Positions 1 through 8,314 of a stretch of 64,000 nucleotides of DNA are shown piece by piece. The notes under the pieces were generated by a model. It was not told where the DNA came from and did no database searches. It saw nothing but the letters and a program-made list of their open reading frames with translations. Numbering within the stretch: the first letter of the stretch is position 1; each line of letters begins with the position of its first letter. The position numbers were made by a program, and so were the translations under genes. Source of the DNA: Methylobacterium symbioticum (GTDB taxonomy: Bacteria; Pseudomonadota; Alphaproteobacteria; Rhizobiales; Beijerinckiaceae). The stretch covers positions 1 to 64,000 of the forward strand of contig NZ_CABFPH010000001.1 in the NCBI RefSeq assembly GCF_902141845.1, written 5' to 3'.

Positions 1-188
1 CGGGCCGCGCGCTGGGCCGCGTCGAGGGCGCTGGTGCGCGGGCCGGTTCGTGCGCGCTCCGGCCAGCCGCCGGGCTTCGGGCCGCGGGCTGCGCCGCGTC
101 CTTTGCCGGCGCCCGCTGCCTTGCCCGGTGTCCTGCCCGGACCTTTGCCCTTGCCGGGCCCGCCGCGATGAGGTGGCTTCGTCGTCAT
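1..188 (-). CDS. Partial CDS, N-terminus only; possibly an RsmB-type rRNA methyltransferase
   Basis: An open frame on the minus strand starts at an ATG (186-188) and runs off the left edge, giving about 62 residues. It begins MTTKPPHRGG and is rich in Gly, Lys, Pro and Arg. It then shifts to a helix-like stretch ending near SALDAAQRAA. Basic disordered leaders followed by such a helix occur in alphaproteobacterial RsmB (16S rRNA m5C methyltransferase with a NusB-like domain), but the catalytic part lies outside the window, so the name is a guess. The reading frame continues the minus-strand run of the Hsp70-like gene, with a 53-bp gap. No strong Shine-Dalgarno sequence is visible. Confidence 0.5.
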   Translation of the reverse strand, partial: MTTKPPHRGGPGKGKGPGRTPGKAAGAGKGRGAARGPKPGGWPERARTGPRTSALDAAQRAA

Positions 189-241
189 GTCCGCGCTGCT
201 ATCACCCGGGCACGACGGCGACAATTCGGGGTGGCGCGACC

Positions 242-1489
242 CTAACCCGCCCGGCGCGCCGCCTCGACGGTGAGGCCGATGCCCACCGAGCCGAAGGTGT
301 CGCCCTCCACCACCCGCGCCCGCGGCAAGCAGGCGGTGAGGCCGGCGCGCACATGCGGCAGGCCCGTCGAGCCGCCGGTGAGGAAGAGCGCGTCGATCCG
401 GTCCGGACCGAGACCGGCCTGGGCGAGGCAGCGCCCGACCCGCTCGGCGATGCGGCTCGCCAGCGTGCCGGTCTGTGCGTCGAGGCTCGCGCGGTCGACG
501 CTGGCCGTCAGGCCGCGCTCGACGAAGGTGAGATCGATCTCCGCGGCGCCCGTGTCGGAGGCCGCGATCTTCGCGCCTTCCACGGCGAGCGCCAGGCCGT
601 GCCCGCGCTCGGCCTCGACGACCCCGTAGAGCCGGTCGATCAATTCCGGACGGGCGGCATCGCGGCGGGTCTCGTCGATCTCGCGCAGCGTCTTCGGGTT
701 GTACAGCCGATTGATGCTCGACCACGTGGCGAGGTCGTGGAAATAGGCGTTGGGGACGGCGAGATCGCCGCGCCGCATCGGGCTGCCGAGGCCCATCAGC
801 GGCATCACCGTGCCAAGGCTCAGCATCCGGTCGAAATCGGTGCCGCCGATGCGCACGCCGTCATTGGCGAGGATGTCCTCGGCACGCTCGGCGCGGGCGT
901 GGCGCTCGGGCGAGAGCCGCACGATCGAGAAATCCGAGGTGCCGCCGCCGATATCGGCAATGAGCGCGATCTCCTCCTGGCTCACGCCCTGCTCGTAATC
1001 GAGGGCGGCAGCGATCGGCTCGTACTGGAAGGAAACCTGGCGGAAGCCGACGCTGGCCGCGATCTCCCGGAGCGTCTCCTCGGCACGGCGGTCGCCCTCC
1101 GGGTCACCGTCCACGAAATGGACCGGGCGGCCGTGCACCACCGTGTCGAATTCCGTATCGGCAGCGGATTCGGCCCGCGCCTTCACCGCGGCGAGGTAGC
1201 GGGCGATCACGTCGCGGAAGCGCAGGCGCTCGCGGCCGAGCGGCGTGGTCTCCTCGATCAGGCCGGTGCCAAGCACCGATTTGAGGCTGCGCATCAGGCG
1301 GCCGGGCACGCCTTCGACATAGGCCTCCATCGCCGCGCGGCCGATCACCGGCTCGCGGCCCGGCGCGAAGAAGATCGCGCTCGGCACGGTGCGATGGTGC
1401 CCTTCGAGGGGCAGCAGTTCCGGACGGCCGCCCGCGACGCGGCCGAGAGTGGTGTTCGAGGTGCCGAAATCGAGGCCGCAGGCCGCCAT
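242..1489 (-). CDS. Short Hsp70-family protein, YegD-like
   Basis: A 415-residue member of the actin/Hsp70 ATPase superfamily. The phosphate-1 loop (GLDFGTSNTTLG) is at the N-terminus, phosphate-2 (IADIGGGTSDFS) is mid-protein, and an adenosine-type motif (LFLTGGSTGLP) is near the C-terminus. The protein ends soon after the nucleotide-binding domain, so the peptide-binding beta-sandwich and lid of DnaK are absent, as in E. coli YegD. An open reading frame extends one codon further to a TTG, but the ATG at 1489 is the natural start. Function in this family is poorly defined. An ATP-dependent accessory chaperone is the usual inference. It is followed after 53 bp by the truncated gene at the left edge. 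Confidence 0.88.
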   Translation of the reverse strand: MAACGLDFGTSNTTLGRVAGGRPELLPLEGHHRTVPSAIFFAPGREPVIGRAAMEAYVEGVPGRLMRSLKSVLGTGLIEETTPLGRERLRFRDVIARYLAAVKARAESAADTEFDTVVHGRPVHFVDGDPEGDRRAEETLREIAASVGFRQVSFQYEPIAAALDYEQGVSQEEIALIADIGGGTSDFSIVRLSPERHARAERAEDILANDGVRIGGTDFDRMLSLGTVMPLMGLGSPMRRGDLAVPNAYFHDLATWSSINRLYNPKTLREIDETRRDAARPELIDRLYGVVEAERGHGLALAVEGAKIAASDTGAAEIDLTFVERGLTASVDRASLDAQTGTLASRIAERVGRCLAQAGLGPDRIDALFLTGGSTGLPHVRAGLTACLPRARVVEGDTFGSVGIGLTVEAARRAG

Positions 1490-1587
1490 CAACGCTCTCC
1501 GGCGCAGGTTCGAGAATGGGTCACAAAGGGGCCGGCCGCTCTATAGGCCGCGCCGCGTCCGGTCCAGAGGCCGGGATGCAGCCCCGC

Positions 1588-2127
1588 TCAGCGCCGGGCG
1601 ACGCGCCGGGGTGGCCCGGCGCACAGGCGATCCCGGAACCGTGCGAGTGCCGCGCGCTGGAGGTCGCTCGGCGGAGAGTGCGCGCCGGCCACCGCAATCA
1701 GCATCGCGATCAGGGCGTCGCGCTCGTCATCGGTCAGGCGCTCGCGCAGCAGCGGCAGCAACAGGTCGGCCGTCTGGTGGAACGGGCGCCGCGCGACCGC
1801 GTAGTCCATGGCTCGTTCGAGCATCGCCGCCGGATCCCGGATGTGCAGCGGATCGGCGAGGAAGCCGAGGATCCGGTCGCGCTCGGCTTGGGTCACCGGG
1901 CTGCCGGTGCGCACGATCTGCAGCATCAGGATCGCGGCGGCGAGGCGCACATCCCTGACCTGCCCCAGGCGCCAGCGGGCGCCGTCCAGACGCGTCACAG
2001 CCGTCCGATGAAGGAGACCATCGATGCCGCTCTCATTCAGATCCGGATCGAGTGGGACACGGTACCTCTGCACGATCCAATAGAGCATGGCGACGATGAG
2101 GGCCGCCGCGACGATCAGAGCGGGCAT
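1588..2127 (-). CDS. Membrane-anchored helical protein of unknown function (TerB-like?)
   Basis: A 179-residue protein. The first ~20 residues form one hydrophobic segment (ALIVAAALIVAMLYWIV), followed by a soluble, mostly helical domain. Its spacing of acidic and hydrophobic residues (LPLLRERLTDDERDALIAML near residues 125-145) recalls TerB/DjlA-type bundles. That resemblance is weak and unconfirmed. It ends in a basic Arg/Pro tail. It lies between rarA (upstream, 109 bp) and the Hsp70-like gene (downstream, 98 bp), all on the minus strand, so co-transcription is possible. I cannot assign a function. Confidence 0.65.
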   Translation of the reverse strand: MPALIVAAALIVAMLYWIVQRYRVPLDPDLNESGIDGLLHRTAVTRLDGARWRLGQVRDVRLAAAILMLQIVRTGSPVTQAERDRILGFLADPLHIRDPAAMLERAMDYAVARRPFHQTADLLLPLLRERLTDDERDALIAMLIAVAGAHSPPSDLQRAALARFRDRLCAGPPRRVARR

Positions 2128-2236
2128 GCCGAAGCCTCCGAAGCCGAATCGACCGCAAGGATCGTCGGCATCGGCATAGGATGATAGTCTGAAAATTTAA
2201 GATTATAGAGCCCGCATCGCCTGCGGGCACAGGGCC

Positions 2237-3562
2237 TCAGTCCTCGCCGCGCCGTGCCCGGCGCAAGGCCTCCCAATGGGCGAGGCGGTCGCGGTAGCGG
2301 CTTTCCATGCCTCGCTCGGTCGGCGCGTAGAAGCGCTGTCGGCCGAGCCGCTCCGGCCAATAATCCTGTCCGGAGAAGGCGTCGGGCTCGTCGTGGTCGT
2401 AGCGGTAGCCCTCACCGTAGCCCATGCGCTTCATCAGCTTGGTCGGCGCGTTGAGGATAGTGCGCGGGGGCGGCAGCGAGCCGTTCGCCTTGGCGATGCG
2501 GGTGGCGGCCTTGTAGGCCTCGTAGACCGCGTTCGATTTGGGTGCGCAGGCGAGGTAGACCGTGACCTGGGCGAGCGCCAGCTCGCCTTCCGGCGACCCC
2601 AGGAAGTCGAACGCGTCCTTGGCAGCCGTGGCGACGACGAGGGCCTGCGGGTCGGCGAGCCCGATATCCTCCACGGCCATGCGCACGAGGCGGCGGGCGA
2701 TGAACAGCCGGTCCTCGCCGCCGTCGAGCATGCGGCAGAGATAGTAGAGCGCCGCGTCCGGATCCGAGCCGCGCACGGTCTTATGCAGGGCACTGATGAG
2801 GTTGTAGTGGCCCTCCTGCGCCTTGTCGTAGATCGGGGCGCGGCGCTGCACGATCTCCTGCAGCACCTCCGCATCGAGGGTCTCGCCGGGCCTGGCCGAG
2901 CGCCAGACCTCCTCGGCCAGGGTGAGCGCGGCACGCCCGTCGCCGTCGGCCATGCGGACGAGGACGGCGCGGGCCTCCTCGGTCAGCGGCAGGGCTTGCC
3001 CGGTGAGATCTTCGGCGCGGGCCAGCAGCTTGGCCACCGCCGCATCGTCCAGGCTGCGGAACAGCAAGACGCGGGCGCGGGAGAGCAGCGCCGCGTTCAG
3101 CTCGAAGGAGGGGTTCTCGGTGGTGGCGCCGACGAGCGTCACCGTGCCGTCCTCCATCACCGGCAGGAAGGCGTCGAGCTGGGCGCGGTTGAATCGGTGG
3201 ATCTCGTCCACGAAGAGCAGCGTGCCCTGCCCGGCCATCCGGCGCTTACGCGCCGCGTCGAAGACCTTGCGCAGGTCCGGCACGCCCGAGAAGATCGCCG
3301 AGATCTGCTCGAAATGCAGGTCGGTCTCGTTGGCGAGCAGCCGCGCCACCGTGGTCTTGCCGGTGCCGGGCGGCCCCCAGAACACCAGCGAGCCGAGGGT
3401 CTTCGCGCGCAGGAGCCGGGTCAGCGCCCCGTCCGGGCCGGTCAGGTGCTCCTGGCCGACCACCTCATCGAGACGGGCCGGGCGCAGCCGGTCGGCAAGC
3501 GGCCGGGGCGCGCCGGAATCGCGCTGGGGCTGCTGTTCGGTCGCGGCGAAGAGGTCGGACAT
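2237..3562 (-). CDS. rarA: Replication-associated recombination protein A (AAA+ ATPase)
   Basis: RarA/MgsA is a AAA+ ATPase related to clamp loaders that acts at stalled replication forks. The 441-residue length is typical. Walker A (GPPGTGKT) is at residues 63-70 and Walker B (LLFVDEIH) at about 115-122. Sensor 1 (VGATTENPSF) follows, and the family-specific C-terminal region contains YDKAQEGHYNLISALHKTVR and DPDAALYYL. The N-terminal PLADRLRPARLDEVVGQEHL is diagnostic. It begins 48 bp after the degP stop on the same strand, so the pair is probably one transcript, an order common in alphaproteobacteria. Confidence 0.95.
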   Translation of the reverse strand: MSDLFAATEQQPQRDSGAPRPLADRLRPARLDEVVGQEHLTGPDGALTRLLRAKTLGSLVFWGPPGTGKTTVARLLANETDLHFEQISAIFSGVPDLRKVFDAARKRRMAGQGTLLFVDEIHRFNRAQLDAFLPVMEDGTVTLVGATTENPSFELNAALLSRARVLLFRSLDDAAVAKLLARAEDLTGQALPLTEEARAVLVRMADGDGRAALTLAEEVWRSARPGETLDAEVLQEIVQRRAPIYDKAQEGHYNLISALHKTVRGSDPDAALYYLCRMLDGGEDRLFIARRLVRMAVEDIGLADPQALVVATAAKDAFDFLGSPEGELALAQVTVYLACAPKSNAVYEAYKAATRIAKANGSLPPPRTILNAPTKLMKRMGYGEGYRYDHDEPDAFSGQDYWPERLGRQRFYAPTERGMESRYRDRLAHWEALRRARRGED

Positions 3563-3610
3563 CGGCGCATGAACACCGCATGGGCGCGGGCCGGCAAGCC
3601 CGGCCCTGCA

Positions 3611-5095
3611 CTATCCCCCGAACACCGAGGTCAGCACCTCGCCCTTCCGGTTGATCGCCACCTCCCACATGTTGAGGGTGTTGCGAGTCAGCCGGTCGAG
3701 ATCCTTGGTAGAGGTCACGGGCGCGCCGTTGATCGCGAGGACGAGGTCACCCTTCTGCAGGCCGGCGCGGGCCGCGATCGAGTTGTCGTCCACCGCCTGG
3801 ACCGCGACGCCTTCTGAGGGGAAATCCACCTGCATCTCCTCGGCCACGGCGGGCGAGGTGTTGACGAAGGTGGCGCCGAGGAAGGGCGAGCGCGTCTTCA
3901 CCTTCAGCACGTCGCGCGGACGCGTCTCCGGGGCGGGGGAGAGCTTTACCGGCACGGTGATGCGCCCCGTCCCGCGCAGGACGCCGAACTTGGTCTGGCC
4001 CTCGATGCCCTTGAGCGCGAAGCGGTAGCCGAACGCTTCCGGGTCGTCGACGGTCTGGCCGTCGACGCTCAGGATCAGGTCGCCGCGCTTCAGCCCCGCC
4101 TCGTCGGCCGGGCTCTTCGCGGCGAGACTCGCCACCAGCACGCCGGTCGGGTGGTCGAGGCCCATGCTCTCGGCGATGTCCGGCGTCACATTCTGCACGC
4201 GGGCGCCGAGCCAGGGCCGGCGCACGGTGCTGGCGCCGCCCTTGGCGGTGTCGACCACCGCCTTCACCATGCTCGCCGGGATGGCGAAGCCGATGCCGTG
4301 GCTGCCGCCGGATTGTGAGTAGATCGCCGTGTTGAGGCCGACGAGCCGGCCTTGCAGATCGACCAGGGCGCCGCCGGAATTGCCTGGATTGATGGCCGCG
4401 TCGGTCTGGATGAAGAACTGGTAGTCTGAGGAGCCGACCTGCGTGCGCGCCAGCGCCGAGACGATGCCCTGCGTCACCGTCTGCCCGACGCCGAACGGAT
4501 TGCCGATCGCCATCACGAAGTCGCCGACCTCGAGCGCCTCCGAATCGCCGAAGGGCATCGGGATGACCCCGCCGGTCGGGTTCTTGATCCGGATGACCGC
4601 AAGGTCGGTCCGCGGATCGCGCAGCACGATCGAGGCCTCGAACTCGCGTCGGTCGGCAAGCGCCACCCGCACCTCGTTCATGTTGTCGATGACGTGATTG
4701 TTCGTGACGATGAGCCCGGTCTCGTCGACGATCACGCCGGAGCCCAGCGATTTCTGCGCCCGCTCGCCCCGCATGCCGCCGGGGCCACGCCCGCCATCCT
4801 CGCCGAAGAAGCGGCGCATGAACTCGTCCATGGCGCTGGCCCGGGCGTTCGAGCGCTTGTCCACATGCGAGGCGTAGACGTTGACCACGGAGGGGGCCGC
4901 CCGCTTCACAACGGGTGCGAAGGAGAGCTGCACCTCGCCCCGTCCCTGCGGGACGCTGTTGGCGGAGAAGCCCTCGCGGGCGGCATAGGGTTCGGGGGTC
5001 TTCTCGGGCGCCTTGGCCGGCTGCGCGGAGAGGGTGCCGAGGCCGACGAGAAGGGCAGCCACGGCGCCGAGGGCGGGTGGGAGAATGCGGGACAT
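3611..5095 (-). CDS. degP: Periplasmic serine endopeptidase, DegP/HtrA (Do) family
   Basis: A 494-residue periplasmic protease/chaperone for misfolded envelope proteins. It has an N-terminal Sec signal (residues ~1-24, cleavage near LSAQPAKA). The trypsin-like domain carries the catalytic triad His134 (TNNHVID), Asp164 (RTDLAVI) and Ser240 (NPGNSGGAL), followed by two PDZ domains (about 290-380 and 400-490). All active-site residues are present. The start at 5095 has GGAG about 8 bases upstream. It is probably the first gene of a degP-rarA unit. Which paralogue name applies (DegP, DegQ or MucD) cannot be settled from sequence alone. Confidence 0.94.
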   Translation of the reverse strand: MSRILPPALGAVAALLVGLGTLSAQPAKAPEKTPEPYAAREGFSANSVPQGRGEVQLSFAPVVKRAAPSVVNVYASHVDKRSNARASAMDEFMRRFFGEDGGRGPGGMRGERAQKSLGSGVIVDETGLIVTNNHVIDNMNEVRVALADRREFEASIVLRDPRTDLAVIRIKNPTGGVIPMPFGDSEALEVGDFVMAIGNPFGVGQTVTQGIVSALARTQVGSSDYQFFIQTDAAINPGNSGGALVDLQGRLVGLNTAIYSQSGGSHGIGFAIPASMVKAVVDTAKGGASTVRRPWLGARVQNVTPDIAESMGLDHPTGVLVASLAAKSPADEAGLKRGDLILSVDGQTVDDPEAFGYRFALKGIEGQTKFGVLRGTGRITVPVKLSPAPETRPRDVLKVKTRSPFLGATFVNTSPAVAEEMQVDFPSEGVAVQAVDDNSIAARAGLQKGDLVLAINGAPVTSTKDLDRLTRNTLNMWEVAINRKGEVLTSVFGG

Positions 5096-5211
5096 GCAGG
5101 GCTCCGGATCAGGACCGCGCGTCGCCGCCGGCGGCCCCGAGGGGCGCGGCCGGCGGCCGGATCGGCCGCGTGTCGCGCCTCTCTATCGCGGCTGATTGCG
5201 GCGCGCGAGAG

Positions 5212-6039
5212 TCAGCCGCGGCTCTGCAGGAAAGCGAGGAGATCGCCGGTCAGCCGCTCGGCATGGGTGAAGGGCACGGCGTGCGGCGCCCCCTCGTAGG
5301 CGACGAAGCGCGCGCCCGGGATCGCGGCCGCAGCGGCGCGGCCTGAGATGTCGACCGGGACGATCTGGTCGCCGTCCCCGTGAATCACGAGGGTCGGCAC
5401 CCTGAAATGCCCGAGATCGGCGCGGAAATCGGTCTCGCCGAAGGCACGCACGCACGCGACCGTCGCCTTGGGCGAGGCGAGCATGGCGATCTGCCCGGTC
5501 CATTGGATCAGATCGGTCGAGGAAGGCGAGGAGAACACGCCGACGCCGAAGAAGCTCTTCGCGAAGTTCGACAGGAAATGCGGCCGGTCCGTCCGGAGAC
5601 CGTCGATCATCCCCTCGAACACGGAAGGGTCGATCCCGTCCGGATTGTCGGAGGTCTTCAGCAGGTAGGGCGGCACCGCCGAGACGAGCACCGCCTGCGC
5701 AACGCGGGCGCCCCCATGGCGGGACATGTAGCGGGCGATCTCGCCGCCACCCATGGAGAAGCCGACGAGGGTGACATCCTGCAGGTCGAGGCGATCGAGC
5801 ACCGCCTTCAGGTCGTCCGAGAAGGTGTCGTAGTCGTAGCCCGACCAGGGCTGGTCGGAACGGCCGAAGCCGCGCCGGTCGTAGGCGATCGTGCGGAAGC
5901 CGGCCTCGGCCAGAGCCGGCTGCTGATATTCCCACATATCGGCGTCGAGCGGCCAGCCGTGAATGAGCACGACCGGCCGTCCGCTACCCCAATCCTTGTA
6001 GAACAACCGCGTGCCGTCGCCGGTCTCGATCAGGGCCAT
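5212..6039 (-). CDS. Alpha/beta hydrolase (cofactor-free haloperoxidase/arylesterase type)
   Basis: A 275-residue alpha/beta-hydrolase-fold enzyme. The nucleophile elbow is GFSMGG (Ser95), the acid is in HGDGDQIVP and the catalytic His is in EGAPHAVPF. The oxyanion region HGWPLDADMW and the AYDRRGFGRSD strand are typical of the non-heme chloroperoxidase/esterase branch. Members hydrolyse esters and, in peracid, show haloperoxidase activity. The physiological substrate is unknown. The frame is open 49 codons further upstream, but that extension is Arg/Pro-rich and unlike the family. The ATG at 6039 starts exactly at the conserved MALIETGDGTRLFYKDWG. It is cytoplasmic (no signal), and lies downstream of mucR on the same strand. 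Confidence 0.9.
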   Translation of the reverse strand: MALIETGDGTRLFYKDWGSGRPVVLIHGWPLDADMWEYQQPALAEAGFRTIAYDRRGFGRSDQPWSGYDYDTFSDDLKAVLDRLDLQDVTLVGFSMGGGEIARYMSRHGGARVAQAVLVSAVPPYLLKTSDNPDGIDPSVFEGMIDGLRTDRPHFLSNFAKSFFGVGVFSSPSSTDLIQWTGQIAMLASPKATVACVRAFGETDFRADLGHFRVPTLVIHGDGDQIVPVDISGRAAAAAIPGARFVAYEGAPHAVPFTHAERLTGDLLAFLQSRG

Positions 6040-6142
6040 GCGCCGTCTCCCGTTCCAGCAGGAAGGACCACCAGGGGAGAAGGCCCGGTCCCGCCAGCGG
6101 GGAATTCGGCGCAGCCGGGAACGTTCCGGCCGCGCCCGACCG

Positions 6143-6655
6143 TCAGGCGGTCTCCTTGCGGCGCGCGGCGCGGCGCGGCTTGGCAACCTCCTCGGCCGGG
6201 GCCTCCGGCTCGGGGGACGCGGCTTCCATCTCCGGCACCCGGCGCTGCTGACCGAGACCGAGGGCCTTGGCGAGCTGCGAGCGCTGCTCGGAATAGCTCT
6301 TGGCGGTCATCGGGTAGTCGACCGGCAGGCCCCACTTGGCACGGTAGGCCTCCGGCGTGAGACCGCGCAGGGTCAGGTGCCGGCGCAGCGTCTTGTAGGG
6401 CTTCCCGTCCTCGAAGCTGAGGAGGTGGTCGAAGGTGATCGAGCGCTTGATCTCCTGCGGCGTCGGCTTTGCCGGACCGGTATCGGCCGCCCCGGCCGCG
6501 CTGTCGAGAAGCCCGACGATTACCTCGTGCACGTCGACCAGAAGCTTCGGGAGTTCGGCACCCTGTACGTGGTTGTTGCTGACATAAGCCGCAACGATGT
6601 CCGCTGCGAGCTTCACAAAACGTGAACGATCAATTTGAGGTTCGGTCATATCCAT
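6143..6655 (-). CDS. mucR: MucR/Ros-family transcriptional regulator lacking zinc ligands
   Basis: A 170-residue Ros/MucR regulator. The N-terminal helical oligomerisation region (FVKLAADIVAAYVSNNHV) is followed by the zinc-finger-like DNA-binding domain (residues ~72-125, DGKPYKTLRRHL and LTPEAYRAKWGLP). Compared with the MucR pattern Cys-x2-Asp-x9-His-x3-4-His, the first Cys is Ser80 and the last His is Arg97. Only Asp83 and His93 remain, so zinc binding is unlikely. Such zinc-less Ros domains are known in Mesorhizobium and can still bind DNA. MucR proteins silence AT-rich DNA and control exopolysaccharide and motility genes. ATGs at 6655 and 6649 are both possible; AGGA lies 13 bases before the first. 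A Glu/Pro-rich then basic tail follows. Confidence 0.9.
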   Translation of the reverse strand: MDMTEPQIDRSRFVKLAADIVAAYVSNNHVQGAELPKLLVDVHEVIVGLLDSAAGAADTGPAKPTPQEIKRSITFDHLLSFEDGKPYKTLRRHLTLRGLTPEAYRAKWGLPVDYPMTAKSYSEQRSQLAKALGLGQQRRVPEMEAASPEPEAPAEEVAKPRRAARRKETA

Positions 6656-6689
6656 CTTGCCGTGGTTGTCCTTCAGCCTCAACAGCGCA

Positions 6690-6900
6690 GGCTGAAAAAT
6701 TTGCTGGCCCCGGTGTGGCGGATACAATCTCACCCGCGAGAAACGTCAAGAGATGAATGCAATTTTTCAATGTGATGTCTTCACTGGACGTGGAGCGATG
6801 CATTTTTGCTGGCCTATCTGAGCGAATTTTGCTCATTTTTGTATGCATTGTGCAAAGCCAAGTCCTAGAAATAGCTTGAAAAGTGTCTTCACAACCGGAA
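6690..6900. promoter_or_regulatory. AT-rich leader of mucR with repeated T-tract words, probable autoregulatory region
   Basis: The 495-bp gap between mucR and argC (6656-7150) contains a block far richer in A/T than anything else nearby. Within it are ATGCAATTTTTC (6757-6768), ATGCATTTTTGC (6798-6809), GCGAATTTTGCTC (6822-6834, with GAGC/GCTC dyad symmetry) and CATTTTTG followed by TATGCAT (6834-6848). Ros/MucR proteins bind AT-rich, T-A-step-containing sites and commonly repress their own genes. Reading this block as MucR operators is inference. The remainder of the gap (about 6900-7150) holds the terminator and a dispersed-repeat copy listed separately. I see no convincing gene in it. Confidence 0.5.
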
Positions 6901-6960
6901 ATTGCATGAGCGAATACCGCTCATTCTGCCTCCAGACTCGACCATGGGTAAGCCACGAAT

Positions 6961-6989
6961 CAAAACGGCCGCCCAGGGGGAGCGGCCGT
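6961..6989 (-). terminator. Intrinsic terminator downstream of argC
   Basis: A perfect 8-bp stem, ACGGCCGC (6965-6972) and GCGGCCGT (6982-6989), with a 9-base loop. Read on the minus strand it is followed directly by a short T run (TTTTG), so it fits a Rho-independent terminator for argC, about 160 bp past its stop. Confidence 0.6.
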
Positions 6990-7042
6990 GATGGGACTCT
7001 AGGTGGTGAAGGCGGGACGAACGCCCGCTTAGAGTCGCTCCA

Positions 7043-7069
7043 GATCGTGTTGCAATCGAGAACGGCTCC
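7043..7069. repeat. Dispersed 27-bp repeat, copy A
   Basis: This 27-base stretch matches 43450-43476 at 22 of 27 positions, and four of the five differences are transitions. Both copies are intergenic, 36 kb apart. Copy B sits inside a long hairpin just after a gene. Copy A has no equivalent partner arm. This suggests a REP-like family with one eroded copy, though two copies are thin evidence. Confidence 0.4.
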
Positions 7070-7150
7070 AAGCCTTTAGTTCGATACGCCCTCATTCGCC
7101 GAACCGGCATCCTCTGCGGCAGAAAGCGCTCCAGCCGAGCTCCGCGGCCC

Positions 7151-8101
7151 TCAAGCGTCGAGGCCGAGCATCAAGCCGATATTCTGGACGGCGGCACCGG
7201 ACGCGCCCTTGCCGAGATTGTCGAGGCGCGCCACGAGGACGGCCTGGCCGTGGCGGTCCGAGCCGAACACCCGCAATTCCAGCTTGTCGGTGTCGTTCAG
7301 AGCCTCCGGCTCGATCCGCTCGCGGTGCGCCCCTTCATTCGCCCCAGTGACCACCTCGACAAGGGGCCGGTTCGCGTACCACGCGACCAGCGCCGCCTCG
7401 AGATCGGCCGCAGAGGGCCGGCCCGGCAGAGTGTCAAGATGGAGCGGGATGCTCACGAGCATGCCCTGCCGGAAGTTGCCGACGGACGGAACGAAGATCG
7501 GACGGCGGGTCAAGCCGGAATAAGCCTGGGTCTCGGGCAGGTGCTTATGGCCGAAGCCGAGGCCGTAGAGTTCGAAGGCCGGTGCATCGCCCGCCTCGTA
7601 GCGCTCGATCAGGCCCTTGCCGCCACCGCTGTAGCCGCTGACCGCGTTGATGCTGATGGGGAAGTCGGCCGGGATCAGGCCGCCCTCCACCAGCGGGCGC
7701 AATAGGGCGATCGCGCCGGTCGGGTAGCAGCCGGGATTGGCGACGCGACGCGCGGCGGCGATCGTCCGTCCCTGCTCGGGGGTCAACTCCGCGAAGCCGT
7801 AGGCCCAGCCGGGAGCGACCCGGTGCGCGGTGCTGGCGTCAAGGATCTTCGGGCCGCCCCCGGGCAGCGCATCGGCCAGTGCCACGGTCTCCTTGGCCGC
7901 GTCGTCCGGCAGGCAGAGCACCACGAGGTCGACCTCGGCCAGCAGCGCCCGCTTGACGGAGATATCCTTGCGGCTCTCGTGCGGGATGCTGCGCAGCGCG
8001 ATCCGCCCGTCGCGTTCCAGGCGCTCACGGATGCCGAGGCCGGTCGTGCCCGCCTCGCCATCGATGAACACCGTTCCCACCTGACCGCTCGCGTTCGCCA
8101 T
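7151..8101 (-). CDS. argC: N-acetyl-gamma-glutamyl-phosphate reductase
   Basis: ArgC reduces N-acetyl-glutamyl-5-phosphate to the semialdehyde with NADPH, the third step of arginine synthesis in the cytoplasm. At 316 residues it belongs to the shorter type-2 family. Visible features are the nucleotide-binding start [27 protein letters not shown], the catalytic cysteine in [11 protein letters not shown], the substrate loop [11 protein letters not shown], and GHKHLPE containing the catalytic-region His. It stands alone: mucR lies downstream beyond a terminator and a divergent gene lies upstream. Confidence 0.95.
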   Translation of the reverse strand: MANASGQVGTVFIDGEAGTTGLGIRERLERDGRIALRSIPHESRKDISVKRALLAEVDLVVLCLPDDAAKETVALADALPGGGPKILDASTAHRVAPGWAYGFAELTPEQGRTIAAARRVANPGCYPTGAIALLRPLVEGGLIPADFPISINAVSGYSGGGKGLIERYEAGDAPAFELYGLGFGHKHLPETQAYSGLTRRPIFVPSVGNFRQGMLVSIPLHLDTLPGRPSAADLEAALVAWYANRPLVEVVTGANEGAHRERIEPEALNDTDKLELRVFGSDRHGQAVLVARLDNLGKGASGAAVQNIGLMLGLDA

Positions 8102-8314
8102 GATGCTCGGATTCCGGTTGCGCCACCCGGAGAGGGCGGATCGACTCGCGGCGCAGGTGGCCGCTCACGGGTCACGAGTCAATGCATCGTCCATGACGGG
8201 TTCATGAATTCAGGCCCCACCCCGTGCCGCGCGCTCCACAGGCTTCGCCGTGCCGCAGGAACGGCGGGCATGGGCAGCCTGTTGAGGCGGAAACCCGACG
8301 ATGAGGTATCGACG

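Noticed and set aside
50..1546. A 498-codon open frame on the plus strand
   Set aside because: Antisense to the Hsp70-like gene. Arg/Ala/Glu-rich with no domain; a GC-codon artefact.
6843..7110. Two small open frames (78 and 73 codons) in the mucR-argC gap
   Set aside because: They overlap each other on opposite strands, cross the terminator hairpin and the repeat copy, and lack ribosome sites or family character.
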